DNA of 64,000 nucleotides from Microvirga zambiensis WSM3693. Its GTDB lineage: Bacteria; Pseudomonadota; Alphaproteobacteria; Rhizobiales; Beijerinckiaceae. Shown here one piece after another: positions 16,887-28,496 of this stretch. The stretch lies in NCBI RefSeq assembly GCF_016735695.1, contig NZ_JAERQD010000009.1, positions 1 through 64,000 on the forward strand, in the 5' to 3' direction. Made by a program: the position numbers and the translations under genes. Every line of letters starts with the position of its first letter. Position 1 is the first letter of the stretch. The notes under the pieces are model-generated. The model saw only the letters and a program-made list of their open reading frames with translations, ran no database searches and was not told where the DNA came from.

Positions 16887-18002
16887 ATGACGCAAGCAAA
16901 ACTCTTCACGCCGTTCCGGATCGGGAAATTCGAGCTCGCCAACCGCATCGTGATCGCCCCGATGTGCCAATACTCCGCCGAAGACGGATGCATGACCGAC
17001 TGGCATATGATCCATCTCGGCCAGCTCGCCTTGTCCGGGGCCGCGCTCCTGACCATCGAGGCCACGGCCGTGACGCCGGAGGGGCGGATCACCTACGCGG
17101 ATGTCGGCCTTTATTCGGACGAAAGCGAAGCCGCGATGCGGCGTGTCCTGGATGGGATCCGCCGCTGGTCGGACATGCCGATCGCCATTCAGCTCGCCCA
17201 TGCCGGACGCAAGGCCTCCACCGAGGTGCCCTGGAAAGGCGGCGCGCAGATTCCGCCGGATCGGTCCCACGGATGGCAGACGGAGGCGCCCTCGACGATC
17301 CCTCATTCCGAAGGCGAGGCTTCCCCGACGGCGCTGGACAAAAGCGGGCTCGAACGGGTGCGGAATGCTTTTGCCGATGCGGCCCGGCGGGCGGCGAGGC
17401 TCGACCTCCACGCCGTGCAGGTCCATGCGGCTCACGGCTACCTGCTGCATCAGTTCCTCTCGCCCTTGTCGAACCGGCGTGAGGACGAATACGGCGGATC
17501 GCTCGAGAACCGCATGCGCTTCCCGCTCGAGGTGTTCGACGCGGTCCGCGCCGCGTTCTCCGCGGATCGTCCCGTCACGGTGCGCGTGTCGGGCACGGAT
17601 TGGGTCGAAGGCGGCTGGACGATCGAGGAGACGGTGGAGTTCGCCAAGGCGCTCGAAGCGCGCGGATGCAGCGGCGTCCATGTCTCGAGCGGCGGGCTGG
17701 CGCCGGCCCAACGGATTGCGGTGGGGCCGAGCTACCAGGTGCCGCTCGCCCGCGCGGTCAAGGCCGCGACCGCCATGCCCGTGATCGCCGTCGGGCTCAT
17801 CACCGATTTCGTCCAGGCGGAGGCCATTCTCACCACGGGCGATGCCGATCTCATCGCTCTCGCCCGCGCCATCCTCTACGACCCCCGCTGGCCCTGGCAC
17901 GCCGCCGCCCATTTCGGCGCCGCCGTGAAGGCCCCGAGCCAGTACCTGCGCTCGCAGCCCCGGCAGTTCCCGCATCTGTTCGATATGCGGGCGGACGATT
18001 GA
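16887..18002 (+). CDS. NADH:flavin oxidoreductase, Old Yellow Enzyme family
   Basis: A protein of 371 residues forming an FMN-binding TIM barrel that reduces activated alkenes. Seen are NRIVIAPMCQYSAEDG, the substrate-binding LAHAGRKAS, the hallmark HAAHGYLLHQFLSPLSN followed by RREDEYGGSLENR, and the FMN phosphate end DLIALARAILYDPRW. The MCQYSA motif places it with the YqjM-like subclass. ATG at 16887 is supported by GGAG about 8 bases upstream. No dedicated regulator adjacent. Confidence 0.92.
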   Translation: MTQAKLFTPFRIGKFELANRIVIAPMCQYSAEDGCMTDWHMIHLGQLALSGAALLTIEATAVTPEGRITYADVGLYSDESEAAMRRVLDGIRRWSDMPIAIQLAHAGRKASTEVPWKGGAQIPPDRSHGWQTEAPSTIPHSEGEASPTALDKSGLERVRNAFADAARRAARLDLHAVQVHAAHGYLLHQFLSPLSNRREDEYGGSLENRMRFPLEVFDAVRAAFSADRPVTVRVSGTDWVEGGWTIEETVEFAKALEARGCSGVHVSSGGLAPAQRIAVGPSYQVPLARAVKAATAMPVIAVGLITDFVQAEAILTTGDADLIALARAILYDPRWPWHAAAHFGAAVKAPSQYLRSQPRQFPHLFDMRADD

Positions 18003-18284
18003 GGGTCCGTGAAGGGGCTGCGCCCATTGACCCCGCACCGCCTTCACGTGTTATCTCGTTTCCGGAGCCGGGGGACCTGGCTCTGGGGCGTGAGAACCCC
18101 TCGTAAGGCGGCTGGTATCGGCCGTCATCGATGCCTTCCCAGCCTTATGGCCGGGGAGGCGGTGGCGCATGTCCAGGGCCGAAAGGCCTAAAGGTCATCG
18201 CGGTCGTCCTTGCGCGGCTTCTCAACTCCCCGGCCACCAGCGCCTCTCGCTGGTGGTCGCTTCACGCAAGGGGAGTTTTTAGCG
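18003..18284 (+). other. Long structured leader upstream of a small membrane protein
   Basis: About 280 bases with no convincing gene. There is a perfect 9-bp hairpin at 18234-18256 (CCACCAGCG / CGCTGGTGG, 5-base loop) just before the ribosome binding site at 18270, and other GC-rich inverted segments near 18075-18175. No T-tract follows the hairpin. It may be a regulatory leader; I could not match it to a known riboswitch. Confidence 0.4.
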
Positions 18285-18473
18285 ATGGACCAGCCCTACA
18301 GCGCATGGGCCGACTGGCTCAACAAGTTCCACACCTCGTCCGAATGGATTCAAGCATTGTGGCTCGTCACCGGCGCGGCGACGGTCTTGGGCGTGACGTG
18401 GCTGGTGATGCGGGGGGTGTGCGAGATTGTGGGGCTTTCGCGCGGCCGCAGATGTCTTGACAGGGACGTCTAG
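18285..18473 (+). CDS. Small single-span membrane protein
   Basis: A protein of 62 residues with an aromatic N-terminus (DQPYSAWADWLNKFHTSSEW), one membrane segment (IQALWLVTGAATVLGVTWLVM) and a short basic tail. ATG at 18285 with GGGGAG about 10 bases upstream. Family not recognised. The long leader before it suggests post-transcriptional control. Confidence 0.65.
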   Translation: MDQPYSAWADWLNKFHTSSEWIQALWLVTGAATVLGVTWLVMRGVCEIVGLSRGRRCLDRDV

Positions 18474-18540
18474 AGAAATTGGGAGAGCGCTCGTGCTTTA
18501 AGCGAGCCATTTGCCTTCTCAATCGCGAAAGCCAGTTACC

Positions 18541-21528
<2,988 letters not shown>

Positions 21529-21763
21529 GACCAGCTTAAGCCTTTTGAGGAGTTCCGACCCCGTCAGGGTGGTTCCCGCATATGTGGTTCCTCACCTGCC
21601 GGCGCAATGCGGCGGATGATTCCAGGGTAAAACTAGAACAAAAAGGGTACGTCAGGCAATGGCCTCCGTTGTTTCTAAACACAGCTCACAACAAAAGTCG
21701 TGTTCCTCGCATCCGCCTTGGGTTAAGCTTACGTAGCGGTTTCGCCTCCAAGGAGTACGGATC

Positions 21764-22114
21764 ATGGCCCATCGGGGTGTCTTGGCTGGTGGCGCGTTTC
21801 TGCTGATCTGTTCCGTCGGGCCCGCGCTGGCAGGGCCCTGCACTCAGGATATCGTCCGCATTCAGTCTCAGGTCGATGCGAAGATCGACGCAATCGCCGG
21901 GGCCGGGCGCACCGGAACCGAGTCGGTTGGCGCTCAGCTTCACCGGCAGCCGACCCCGGGTTCGCTCGCGACGGCAGAGCAGAGGCTGGGGGAGGGCCGG
22001 TCGATGGATACGGCCATCGCGGCCCTGGCCCGTGCCCGCGCCGCGGACGATGCGGGCAACAAGCCGGCATGCGACCAGGCCTTGGCGGAGGCCCAACAGG
22101 CCATCGGTCCTTAG
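21764..22114 (+). CDS. Small exported protein with two cysteines
   Basis: A protein of 116 residues with a signal peptide (VLAGGAFLLICSVGPALA), then a helical mature part (QDIVRIQSQVDAKIDAIAG) with Cys near each end (PCTQD, PACDQ) that may form a disulfide. ATG at 21764 follows AAGGAG with good spacing. Family unknown. It lies between uvrA and ssb in an apparent insertion. Confidence 0.72.
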   Translation: MAHRGVLAGGAFLLICSVGPALAGPCTQDIVRIQSQVDAKIDAIAGAGRTGTESVGAQLHRQPTPGSLATAEQRLGEGRSMDTAIAALARARAADDAGNKPACDQALAEAQQAIGP

Positions 22115-22176
22115 TGTGTACCGAGTTTGATTTGAGATAGGCCGAATGCGCAGTGTTAAGCTTCGGCCCTGGCCAA

Positions 22177-22204
22177 GGAAAAGGCCCGCCGGTGGCGGGC
22201 CTGT
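22177..22204 (-). terminator. Intrinsic terminator of the RTX gene at 22225-23559
   Basis: AGGCCCGCC pairs with GGCGGGCCT around a 3-base loop. On the minus strand it is followed by TTTTCCTTGG. Confidence 0.8.
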
Positions 22205-22224
22205 CAAATGGTTGAATGTCGACT

Positions 22225-23559
22225 TCACATAAGGATGATGAAGTCCGAGGCCTTGAGGGCGGCTTTGTTCGCCAGTGTCGTCACGAGACTATGGCCGTAC
22301 AACTCTCCTATCCCATCGCGATCATAATAAAGCTTGCCGTCATCCGTGTCGTAGAGGAATTGCGCCAGGGTCGAAGTCGCCTTTGGGTCGGCTCCCATAA
22401 CAAGAAGGTTGGTCAAGTCGAAGGCGGGAAAGACGTAATCATTCAGCGTGGGATCCCAGAAGCGGAAGCCGCTTTCAGAGATGCGGAAGTAATCCTCCTT
22501 GCCTGAAAAATCCGCGATGGTGCATACGGAGCTTAGCGATAGGACGAACTGGTCGTCGCCGCGGCCGCCTGCGAGCGTTACATCGCCGGAGCCACTCAGC
22601 CTGTCGTCGCCAGCACCTCCGATGACCACGATCCCATTGGCCGGGTTTTCATCGTTATCCCCGCTCGCGAAAAGGATATCGTTGCCCGAGCCGCCGTTGA
22701 TTACGCCGGATTTGCCATAGCCATTGATGGTGTCCTTGCCCTTCGAGCCTGTGACAACACTCCCGATGTTCATGTCTTGGATAGTGGCACTTACCTTTTC
22801 GAACTGCCCCGCTTTGATGCCCTGGTAGCCGATATCCGCGGCCCTATTCCCGGTAATTTTTGAGAGGTTGAGCGAATAAATAATGTCATCGGTCGAATTG
22901 GAACGAAGACTGAGCTGAAGTGTGTCGACCCCCTTGCCCCCTAAGGCGTAGTCCCCACCATCGACAGTGACCACATCATTGCCGTTGCCACCGAGCAGCT
23001 TATCCTTGCTCGGCGGGATCGGATTTGCGGGATCTGTGCTGGGGATTGGGTCTGTGCCGTCGAGGAGGTCGTCGCCGTCGCCGCCGGACAGATTGTCATT
23101 GCCGGCTCCACCGTAAAGGCTGTCGTCGCCTTTGCCGCCGTCAAGGCGATCATTGCCCTCGTCGCCTCGCAAGAAATCGTCATCCTCGCCGCCGTAGAGC
23201 TTGTCGTTGTCTTCTCCACCATTGAGCTGGTCATGACCGGCATCGCCATATAGGCTATCGTTGCCTTCATTACCGAAAAGGTAGTCCCGGCCTTCCCCGC
23301 CATATAATTTGTCGTTGCCGAGGTTGCCGTAGAGATAGTCTATGCCGAGGCCGCCGTAGGCCTTATCGGATCCCAGACCGCCACTAATGGTGTCGTCGCC
23401 TTCGCCGCCGGTCAGCTTATCACCGCCATCGGCCCCATAGATGTAGTCGTCGCCGCCGAGGCCATCGAAGGTGTCTGCGAACCTTGAGCCGAAGAAGAGG
23501 TCCTCCGACTTGGTTCCCTTGAGGGCTTTCTGCTTTTTGGTGAGACGGTAAGTAGCCAT
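22225..23559 (-). CDS. RTX calcium-binding secreted protein
   Basis: A protein of 444 residues. A short N-terminus (ATYRLTKKQKALKGTKSEDL) leads directly into RTX nonapeptides (about residues 30-175, such as GLGGDDYIYGADGGDKL). A beta-rich middle and a second short repeat patch (GYGKSGVINGGSGNDILF) follow, and a C-terminal secretion-signal-like region ends FIILM. ATG at 23559 has GGAGG about 7 bases upstream. It sits with the small exported gene between uvrA and ssb. No enzyme domain recognised. Confidence 0.87.
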   Translation of the reverse strand: MATYRLTKKQKALKGTKSEDLFFGSRFADTFDGLGGDDYIYGADGGDKLTGGEGDDTISGGLGSDKAYGGLGIDYLYGNLGNDKLYGGEGRDYLFGNEGNDSLYGDAGHDQLNGGEDNDKLYGGEDDDFLRGDEGNDRLDGGKGDDSLYGGAGNDNLSGGDGDDLLDGTDPIPSTDPANPIPPSKDKLLGGNGNDVVTVDGGDYALGGKGVDTLQLSLRSNSTDDIIYSLNLSKITGNRAADIGYQGIKAGQFEKVSATIQDMNIGSVVTGSKGKDTINGYGKSGVINGGSGNDILFASGDNDENPANGIVVIGGAGDDRLSGSGDVTLAGGRGDDQFVLSLSSVCTIADFSGKEDYFRISESGFRFWDPTLNDYVFPAFDLTNLLVMGADPKATSTLAQFLYDTDDGKLYYDRDGIGELYGHSLVTTLANKAALKASDFIILM

Positions 23560-23787
23560 GATTTCCTCCAGAACTCTCCTTTGAAATTGCATGTTATATA
23601 GTTGCAATCAACCGGTGATCGATTGAATCCTGGTTTTCGCCGGGTGGGTAGAGCAATTTTTCAGAACTCGGCAACCGGCTGCGGCAGTCGTGAGTTGGGG
23701 ACAGCCCTGTGCAGAACCTCTCGCCCATCTTGCTCCTGAGCCGCCAGGGCCCCAGAACAGCCTCATGTGAATGAGGAGAGCGCCCCG

Positions 23788-24327
23788 ATGGCAGGCAGCG
23801 TGAACAAGGTGATATTGGTGGGCAATCTCGGGCGTGACCCGGAGGTTCGACGGCTGTCGAACGGGGAGCCTGTGGTGAACCTGCGCATTGCGACGTCCGA
23901 GACCTGGAAGGACAAGGGCACGGGCGAGCGCAAGGAGAAGACCGAGTGGCACTCGGTGGTGATCTTCAACGAGAATCTCGGCCGGGTGGCGGAGCAATAT
24001 CTGAAGAAGGGCTCGAAGGTGTACATCGAGGGCCAGCTGCAGACGCGCAAGTGGCAGGACCAGAGCGGGGTCGAGAAGTACTCGACCGAGGTGGTGCTGC
24101 AGCGCTTCCGCGGCGAGCTGACGATCCTGGACAGCCGCGGCGGTGGCGGCGCCTCGGAGTATGGCGGCGACGAAGAGCCGGGCCAGATCGCCCGCGGCGG
24201 CGATTTCGGACGCTCGCCCTCCCAGGAGCGTCGTCCGGCGCCGTCCTTCGGCGGCGGCAACAGCGGCGGTGGAGGCGGAGGCGGAGGTTCCCGCTACAGC
24301 GACATCGACGACGATATCCCGTTCTAG
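23788..24327 (+). CDS. ssb: Single-stranded DNA-binding protein
   Basis: A protein of 179 residues. An N-terminal OB fold begins [19 protein letters not shown] and has [22 protein letters not shown]; a Gly-rich disordered linker (a run of eight Gly) leads to the acidic tip DIDDDIPF that binds repair and replication partners. ATG at 23788 with GAGGAG about 9 bases upstream. An intrinsic terminator follows. No clear GTTC-N7-GTTC box upstream. Confidence 0.97.
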   Translation: MAGSVNKVILVGNLGRDPEVRRLSNGEPVVNLRIATSETWKDKGTGERKEKTEWHSVVIFNENLGRVAEQYLKKGSKVYIEGQLQTRKWQDQSGVEKYSTEVVLQRFRGELTILDSRGGGGASEYGGDEEPGQIARGGDFGRSPSQERRPAPSFGGGNSGGGGGGGGSRYSDIDDDIPF

Positions 24328-24350
24328 GAAGTCACGAGTTGCAGTTTCGG

Positions 24351-24377
24351 AGGCCGCCAGTTTCTGGCGGCCTTTTT
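24351..24377 (+). terminator. Intrinsic terminator of ssb
   Basis: AGGCCGCCAG pairs with CTGGCGGCCT around TTT, followed by TTTT, 24 bases after the ssb stop. Confidence 0.9.
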
Positions 24378-24624
24378 CGTTGGGGCATTCGCAGCATTGT
24401 CACGCATTCGCACATGGATGAACCAAATCGCACGACGTTAATGTCACGCTGTTTCCTGCAAAGGCAGATGATGGCCTTTCGCTATCCGGTCGAGCGGGCC
24501 GATATCGGTTGTAAAGCCCAAAACCTGCCTTGCGTGGGTGCAGAGAACCTGCTCATGTACGAAGCCGCCGCGGGATCGCTTCGAATCCGGGCACTTGGAT
24601 GACGATTGTTTAAGGCTGCCTTGC
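24378..24624. other. Intergenic region, nothing recognised
   Basis: Roughly 250 bases between the ssb terminator and a DUF6894 gene. No palindromic repeat, RNA gene or convincing small gene seen. Confidence 0.4.
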
Positions 24625-24852
24625 GTGCATTGTTACTTTCATCTTGTGCACACGCATGAACGTATCCTGGATGAGACGGGCATCGAGGTGTCGGACATCG
24701 AAGCAGCCCATTATCAGGCGCTGAAGGCTATTCAGGAACTGCGGCAGGACGGTGAATCCGACGAGATCGACTGGCGCGGCTGGCAGCTGGAAGTCGTGGA
24801 CGAATCCGGAAAAATCCTGCTGTCCATCCCGCTGGATACATCACAGCACTGA
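24625..24852 (+). CDS. DUF6894-like small protein, copy 2
   Basis: A protein of 75 residues beginning MHCYFHLV, with DETGIEVSDIEAAHYQALKAI and WRGWQLEVVDESG. It aligns along its full length with the protein at 13480-13707. GTG at 24625 is chosen because it reproduces the family N-terminus and has AAGG about 9 bases upstream; the next in-frame ATG upstream (24538) would add 29 unrelated residues. Confidence 0.78.
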   Translation: MHCYFHLVHTHERILDETGIEVSDIEAAHYQALKAIQELRQDGESDEIDWRGWQLEVVDESGKILLSIPLDTSQH

Positions 24853-24877
24853 CGCAGCCCGGACTGTGGTGAGAAGA

Positions 24878-24902
24878 GCCCGGAAAGTTTCCGGGCCCAT
24901 TT
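24878..24902. terminator. Bidirectional hairpin terminator
   Basis: GCCCGGAAA pairs with TTTCCGGGC. CCATTTCATT follows on the plus strand and TCTTCTC on the minus strand, between a DUF6894 gene and the converging RTX gene. Confidence 0.65.
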
Positions 24903-24905
24903 CAT

Positions 24906-26336
24906 TCAGAGGATGAAGTCGGTGGCCGAGAGCTGTGCCTTCTGCACGTTCTCGAGCTTGATGTAATGGCTCGATCCCGAGAGATAGATGAGGGAATAGC
25001 CGCTCCTGTCAGCGATGCTGAGATCAGTGAACGAGGTAAAACGCCAGGCTCTCAGGTCGATCTGGTCCTCTCCAGGACGGAAGTACTGAATCGTATCCTT
25101 GCCGGAGGCGAGATCGAATGCGAAGAGATCGCGGCCGCCTCCGCCATCCATCGTATCGTTTCCGCTGCCGCCATTCAGGTAATCGGCACCGGTGCCGCCA
25201 TAGGCGGAATCACCGATCAGGCGGTCGTTGCCGGAGCCGCCGAACAGCGTATCATTGCCGTAGCCCGCATTGGCGCTCGTGACCTGCGCGTCGCCGTAAA
25301 GAACGTCGTTACCGGAACTGCCGTTGAGATAATCATGCCCGCCGCGACTTTGGTCGTTCAGGGTAACGGCATCGCCATAGAGCGTGTCTGAGCCCGTGCT
25401 GCCATAGAGGCTGTCGTTGCCGCCGGCGGATGAGCCCCACATGATGTAGGCGTCGCCGTAGAGGATGTTGTTGCCGCTCTCTCCCGCCAGATAATCGGCT
25501 CCGCCGATAGCCGAGTCGAAGAGGGCATAGGCATCGCCAAAGAGCCGGTCGCTGCTGGAGCCGCCATAGAGCCTATCGGCGCCACCCACGCTGGAATGGC
25601 GCATCTCGTATCCGTCGCCGTAGAGGATATCGTCCGAGGCGCCGCCCCTGAGGGTGTCGTGTCCACCCATGGCGGAATGGAGGAGCGTACGCGCATCGCC
25701 GAAAAGCGTGTCCCGACCGTTGTCGCCGCTTAAGGTATCCGATCCGCCGACGGTCCCGCTGCTCATGCTATAAGCGTCGCCGTAGAGCCTGTCGTCGTCA
25801 TTGCCGCCATAGAGGTAATCGCCGCCGCCGCGCGCGGACCCGGTCATCGAATACGCATCGCCGTAGAGCGTATCGTTGTCGTGGTCGCCGTAGAGCCGGT
25901 CGGCGCCGCCGGTCGTCGTCGACGACATGGAATAGGCATCGCCGAAAAGGCTGTCGTTGTCGTAGCCGCCATAGATCCTGTCGGCGCCGCCGCGCGCCGA
26001 ACCCGACATGCTGCGGGCATCGCCGTAGAGCCTGTCGTAGCCGTTCTCGCCATAGATCCTGTCCGCACCTCCGGCCGACGAATAACTCATCGTGTAGGCA
26101 TCGCCGTAGACGGTGTCGCCATCGAATCCGGCCCAGATCGAATCGCTGCCGCCGCGGGCCGAGAACCTCAACGTTCTCGCGTCGCCGTAGAGATAATCGG
26201 CTCCGTTGTAGCCGTGGATTGCATCGCCTCCGGCTGTGCGCGACTGCAGCGTGCCGTCACTGTCGCCGTAGATAATGTCTGAGACGCTGCCGCCTTCGAG
26301 AAAATTCCTGCCCAGAGAACCGATCTTTCGTGCCAT
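24906..26336 (-). CDS. RTX-related secreted protein with 27-residue super-repeats
   Basis: A protein of 476 residues. Residues about 36-350 are twelve tandem units of 26-27 residues. Each has two RTX-like nonapeptides (GGADRIYGE, NGYDRLYGD) plus a third, degenerate nonamer (ARSMSGSAR type) without the Gly-Gly-x-Gly-x-Asp pattern. Ordinary RTX repeats follow (GYGNDTLFGGSGNDRL, GGTGADYLNGGSGNDTM), then a C-terminal region with LFAFDLASGKDTIQYF that ends ATDFIL. This is consistent with type I secretion. ATG at 26336. No effector domain is visible. Confidence 0.85.
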   Translation of the reverse strand: MARKIGSLGRNFLEGGSVSDIIYGDSDGTLQSRTAGGDAIHGYNGADYLYGDARTLRFSARGGSDSIWAGFDGDTVYGDAYTMSYSSAGGADRIYGENGYDRLYGDARSMSGSARGGADRIYGGYDNDSLFGDAYSMSSTTTGGADRLYGDHDNDTLYGDAYSMTGSARGGGDYLYGGNDDDRLYGDAYSMSSGTVGGSDTLSGDNGRDTLFGDARTLLHSAMGGHDTLRGGASDDILYGDGYEMRHSSVGGADRLYGGSSSDRLFGDAYALFDSAIGGADYLAGESGNNILYGDAYIMWGSSAGGNDSLYGSTGSDTLYGDAVTLNDQSRGGHDYLNGSSGNDVLYGDAQVTSANAGYGNDTLFGGSGNDRLIGDSAYGGTGADYLNGGSGNDTMDGGGGRDLFAFDLASGKDTIQYFRPGEDQIDLRAWRFTSFTDLSIADRSGYSLIYLSGSSHYIKLENVQKAQLSATDFIL

Positions 26337-26533
26337 TTTTTACAATGCCTAAGGTAAGAACGTTACCGTGGAGCAAGTAGCTTATTTTCCTGTTACGGGA
26401 TATCGTAAAAGTGCTGCTGCGTCATAAGGACGTATCTCTGTATCGCCTGGCGCTGTCGAAATGCCGGTGCAGGCTTGATGTTTCAGGTCGGGAGTGGTTA
26501 GCCATCGCAACCTCCCGTCCGAACGAGAAGATC

Positions 26534-27652
26534 ATGACCCATTCCTCGCCAGACCTCGAAACGCTTCTCACCTGGATCCGCACGGAAAGCCCGACCCATG
26601 ATCGGGCCGGGGTCAACCTGATGATGGACCTCGTGGTCACGCAGATGCAGGATTCGCCGGTGGCGATCGAGCGCATCGCCGGCACCGATGGCCTCGGCGA
26701 TGTGCTGATCCTGCGGGCCGGGCCCCAGACCGGCGAGCCCGGCATTCTCGTGATGTCGCATCTCGATACGGTCCATCCGGTCGGAACCGTCGAGAGCGAT
26801 CTGCCGCTGCGGATCGAGGGCGACCGGCTTTACGGCCCGGGCGTCTACGACATGAAGGGCGGCGCCTGGTTCTGCCTCGAGGCCTTCAAGGACGTCGCGC
26901 GCCGGGGCACGGCGGCGCGGCCGCTCGTGTTTCTCGTGACACCGGACGAGGAAATCGGCTCACCGATCACGCGGCCGATGATCGAGGCGTTCGGCCGTCG
27001 CTCGGCCTGCGCCCTGGTCACCGAACCCGCCCGCGATGGTGGCCAGATCGTGACCGCCCGCAAGGGGGTAGGGCGCTTCGAGGTGCATGTGGAGGGCCGG
27101 CCCGCCCATGCGGGCTCGCGCCACAGGGACGGGCGCAACGCCATCTACGAGGCGGCCCGCCAGATCCTCGCCGTCGAGGCGATGACGGATTATGCGCGCG
27201 GCATCACCACCACGGTCGGCATGATTTCCGGCGGCACGGCGGTGAACACGATCCCGCAGCATTGCCGCTTTCCCGTCGACCTGCGGGTCGAGACCGTGGC
27301 CGACGGCGAGGCGGTGACTTCGCGCCTGCTCGGGCTCAAGCCGCAGAAACCCGACTTCAAGGTGACCATCACCGGCGGCATGAACCGGCCTCCCTACGAG
27401 CGCACCGAGGCGACCTCGAAGCTCTTCGACCATGCCAGGTCGCTCGCTGCCGAAATCGGCTTCGACCTCGTCTCCGCGCCCCGGGTCGGCGGTGGCTCGG
27501 ACGGCAATTTCACCGCGGCTCTCGGCACCCCGACCCTCGACGGCCTCGGCATCGACGGCGATGGTGCCCACACGCTTCAGGAATACGCCGTGATCTCCTC
27601 CATCGCCCCACGCCGCAAGCTCATGACGCGGCTGCTGGAGACGCTGCGCTGA
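26534..27652 (+). CDS. M20 family metallopeptidase (carboxypeptidase G2-like)
   Basis: A protein of 372 residues. The M20 dinuclear zinc motifs are present: SHLDTVHPVG, GPGVYDMKGG, TPDEEIGSP with the catalytic Glu, and a dimerisation domain with RPAHAGSRHRDG. It resembles glutamate carboxypeptidases of the CPG2 group; substrate not determined. ATG at 26534 gives the usual family start; the 200 bases upstream hold nothing recognised. Its stop overlaps the inferred CTG start of rppH in CTGA. Confidence 0.88.
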   Translation: MTHSSPDLETLLTWIRTESPTHDRAGVNLMMDLVVTQMQDSPVAIERIAGTDGLGDVLILRAGPQTGEPGILVMSHLDTVHPVGTVESDLPLRIEGDRLYGPGVYDMKGGAWFCLEAFKDVARRGTAARPLVFLVTPDEEIGSPITRPMIEAFGRRSACALVTEPARDGGQIVTARKGVGRFEVHVEGRPAHAGSRHRDGRNAIYEAARQILAVEAMTDYARGITTTVGMISGGTAVNTIPQHCRFPVDLRVETVADGEAVTSRLLGLKPQKPDFKVTITGGMNRPPYERTEATSKLFDHARSLAAEIGFDLVSAPRVGGGSDGNFTAALGTPTLDGLGIDGDGAHTLQEYAVISSIAPRRKLMTRLLETLR

Positions 27653-28161
27653 CCGCTGCGCCCGAACCCCGCTATCGCCCGAATGTGGGCATCGCGCTGT
27701 TCAACCGGGACGGCCTGGTGCTGATCGCCCGGCGATTGCGCGACGATGGGCCTGAGGTGATCGCACCGGGCCACGAATGGCAGATGCCCCAGGGCGGTGT
27801 GGACGAAGGCGAAGATCTTCCGACCGCGGCGAAGCGCGAGCTCTGGGAGGAGACGAACGTCACGAGCGCGGTGGTTCTCGGGCAGACTTCGGAGGCGGTC
27901 GCCTACGATTTCCCGCCTTATGACGGCCCGCCGCACCGGCTGTCGCCGTTTCGCGGCCAGCGCCAGCATTGGGTCGCGTTCCGTTTCACGGGGGACGACA
28001 GCGAGATCGAGGTCGCCGGCATCCGCGGCGGCGCGGTGCCCGAATTCGGCGAGTGGCGCTGGGAACGGCTCGAGCGCCTGCCGGAACTGGTGGTTCCGTT
28101 CAAGCGCGCCGTCTACGAGCATGTGGTCCGTGCGTTCACGCCCTTCGCCGCGGTGGGATAG
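27649..28161 (+). CDS. rppH: RNA pyrophosphohydrolase RppH, inferred CTG start
   Basis: A protein of 170 residues. RppH removes pyrophosphate from mRNA 5' ends and starts decay. The Nudix box reads GGVDEGEDLPTAAKRELWEE followed by TNV, and YRPNVGIALFNRDGLVLIARR is the typical N-terminus. No in-frame ATG, GTG or TTG precedes YRPNVG for a long way. CTG at 27649 lies 8 bases after GGAG (27637-27640) and overlaps the M20 stop, so translation probably begins there. The alternative GTG at 27685 would remove part of the conserved N-terminus. Confidence 0.85.
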   Translation: MTAAPEPRYRPNVGIALFNRDGLVLIARRLRDDGPEVIAPGHEWQMPQGGVDEGEDLPTAAKRELWEETNVTSAVVLGQTSEAVAYDFPPYDGPPHRLSPFRGQRQHWVAFRFTGDDSEIEVAGIRGGAVPEFGEWRWERLERLPELVVPFKRAVYEHVVRAFTPFAAVG

Positions 28162-28174
28162 GCGCTTTCACCGC

Positions 28175-28296
28175 GACATTGTCATCCCGGCGCAGGCGGG
28201 GATCCAGACCCGCGTCGTCTCAGGACGGGACGATCCGCGTCGCGCATGGTTCCGCAACGTCAGCGGTTATGGATCCCGGCCTGCGCCGGGATGACA
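28175..28296. repeat. Palindromic repeat, family B, copy 2
   Basis: GACATTGTCATCCCGGCG opens the element and GGATCCCGGCCTGCGCCGGG followed by ATGACA closes it, inverted to each other. The middle GTCTCAGGACGGGACGATCC then CGCGTCGCGCATGGTTC matches 53064-53197 closely. It follows rppH directly. Confidence 0.8.
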
Positions 28297-28369
28297 GCGC
28301 CACGTTTCTCCCGGGGTCACGCTTCCCTCGCTGTCATCCCACCCTCTGCCGTCATCCCCGCCCCCTCGC

Positions 28370-28457
28370 CGTCATGCCCGGGCTTGTCCCGGGCACCCAC
28401 GTCTTGCAGCGGCGCGGCTCCCAAGGCGTGGGTGGCCGGACCAAGTGCGGCCATGAC
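28370..28457. repeat. Bipartite palindromic repeat, family A, copy 2
   Basis: Same structure as 60-150 but in the opposite orientation, and likewise next to the boxA-like tail (28497-28523). The two form a roughly 150-bp inverted repeat pair about 28 kb apart. Confidence 0.85.
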
Positions 28458-28496
28458 GCCAGAGGGGATGACGCGAGAGGGTGTTCAATCTGTCTT

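Noticed and set aside
18003..18284. tRNA or known riboswitch upstream of the small membrane protein
   Set aside because: No cloverleaf or TTCGANTC arm, and no conserved core of cobalamin, SAM, TPP, glycine or yybP-ykoY elements was recognised.
21636..21650. LexA-like site upstream of uvrA (GAAC-N7-GTAC)
   Set aside because: One of eight fixed positions mismatches, and no good promoter hexamers are arranged around it. Noted as possible but not called.
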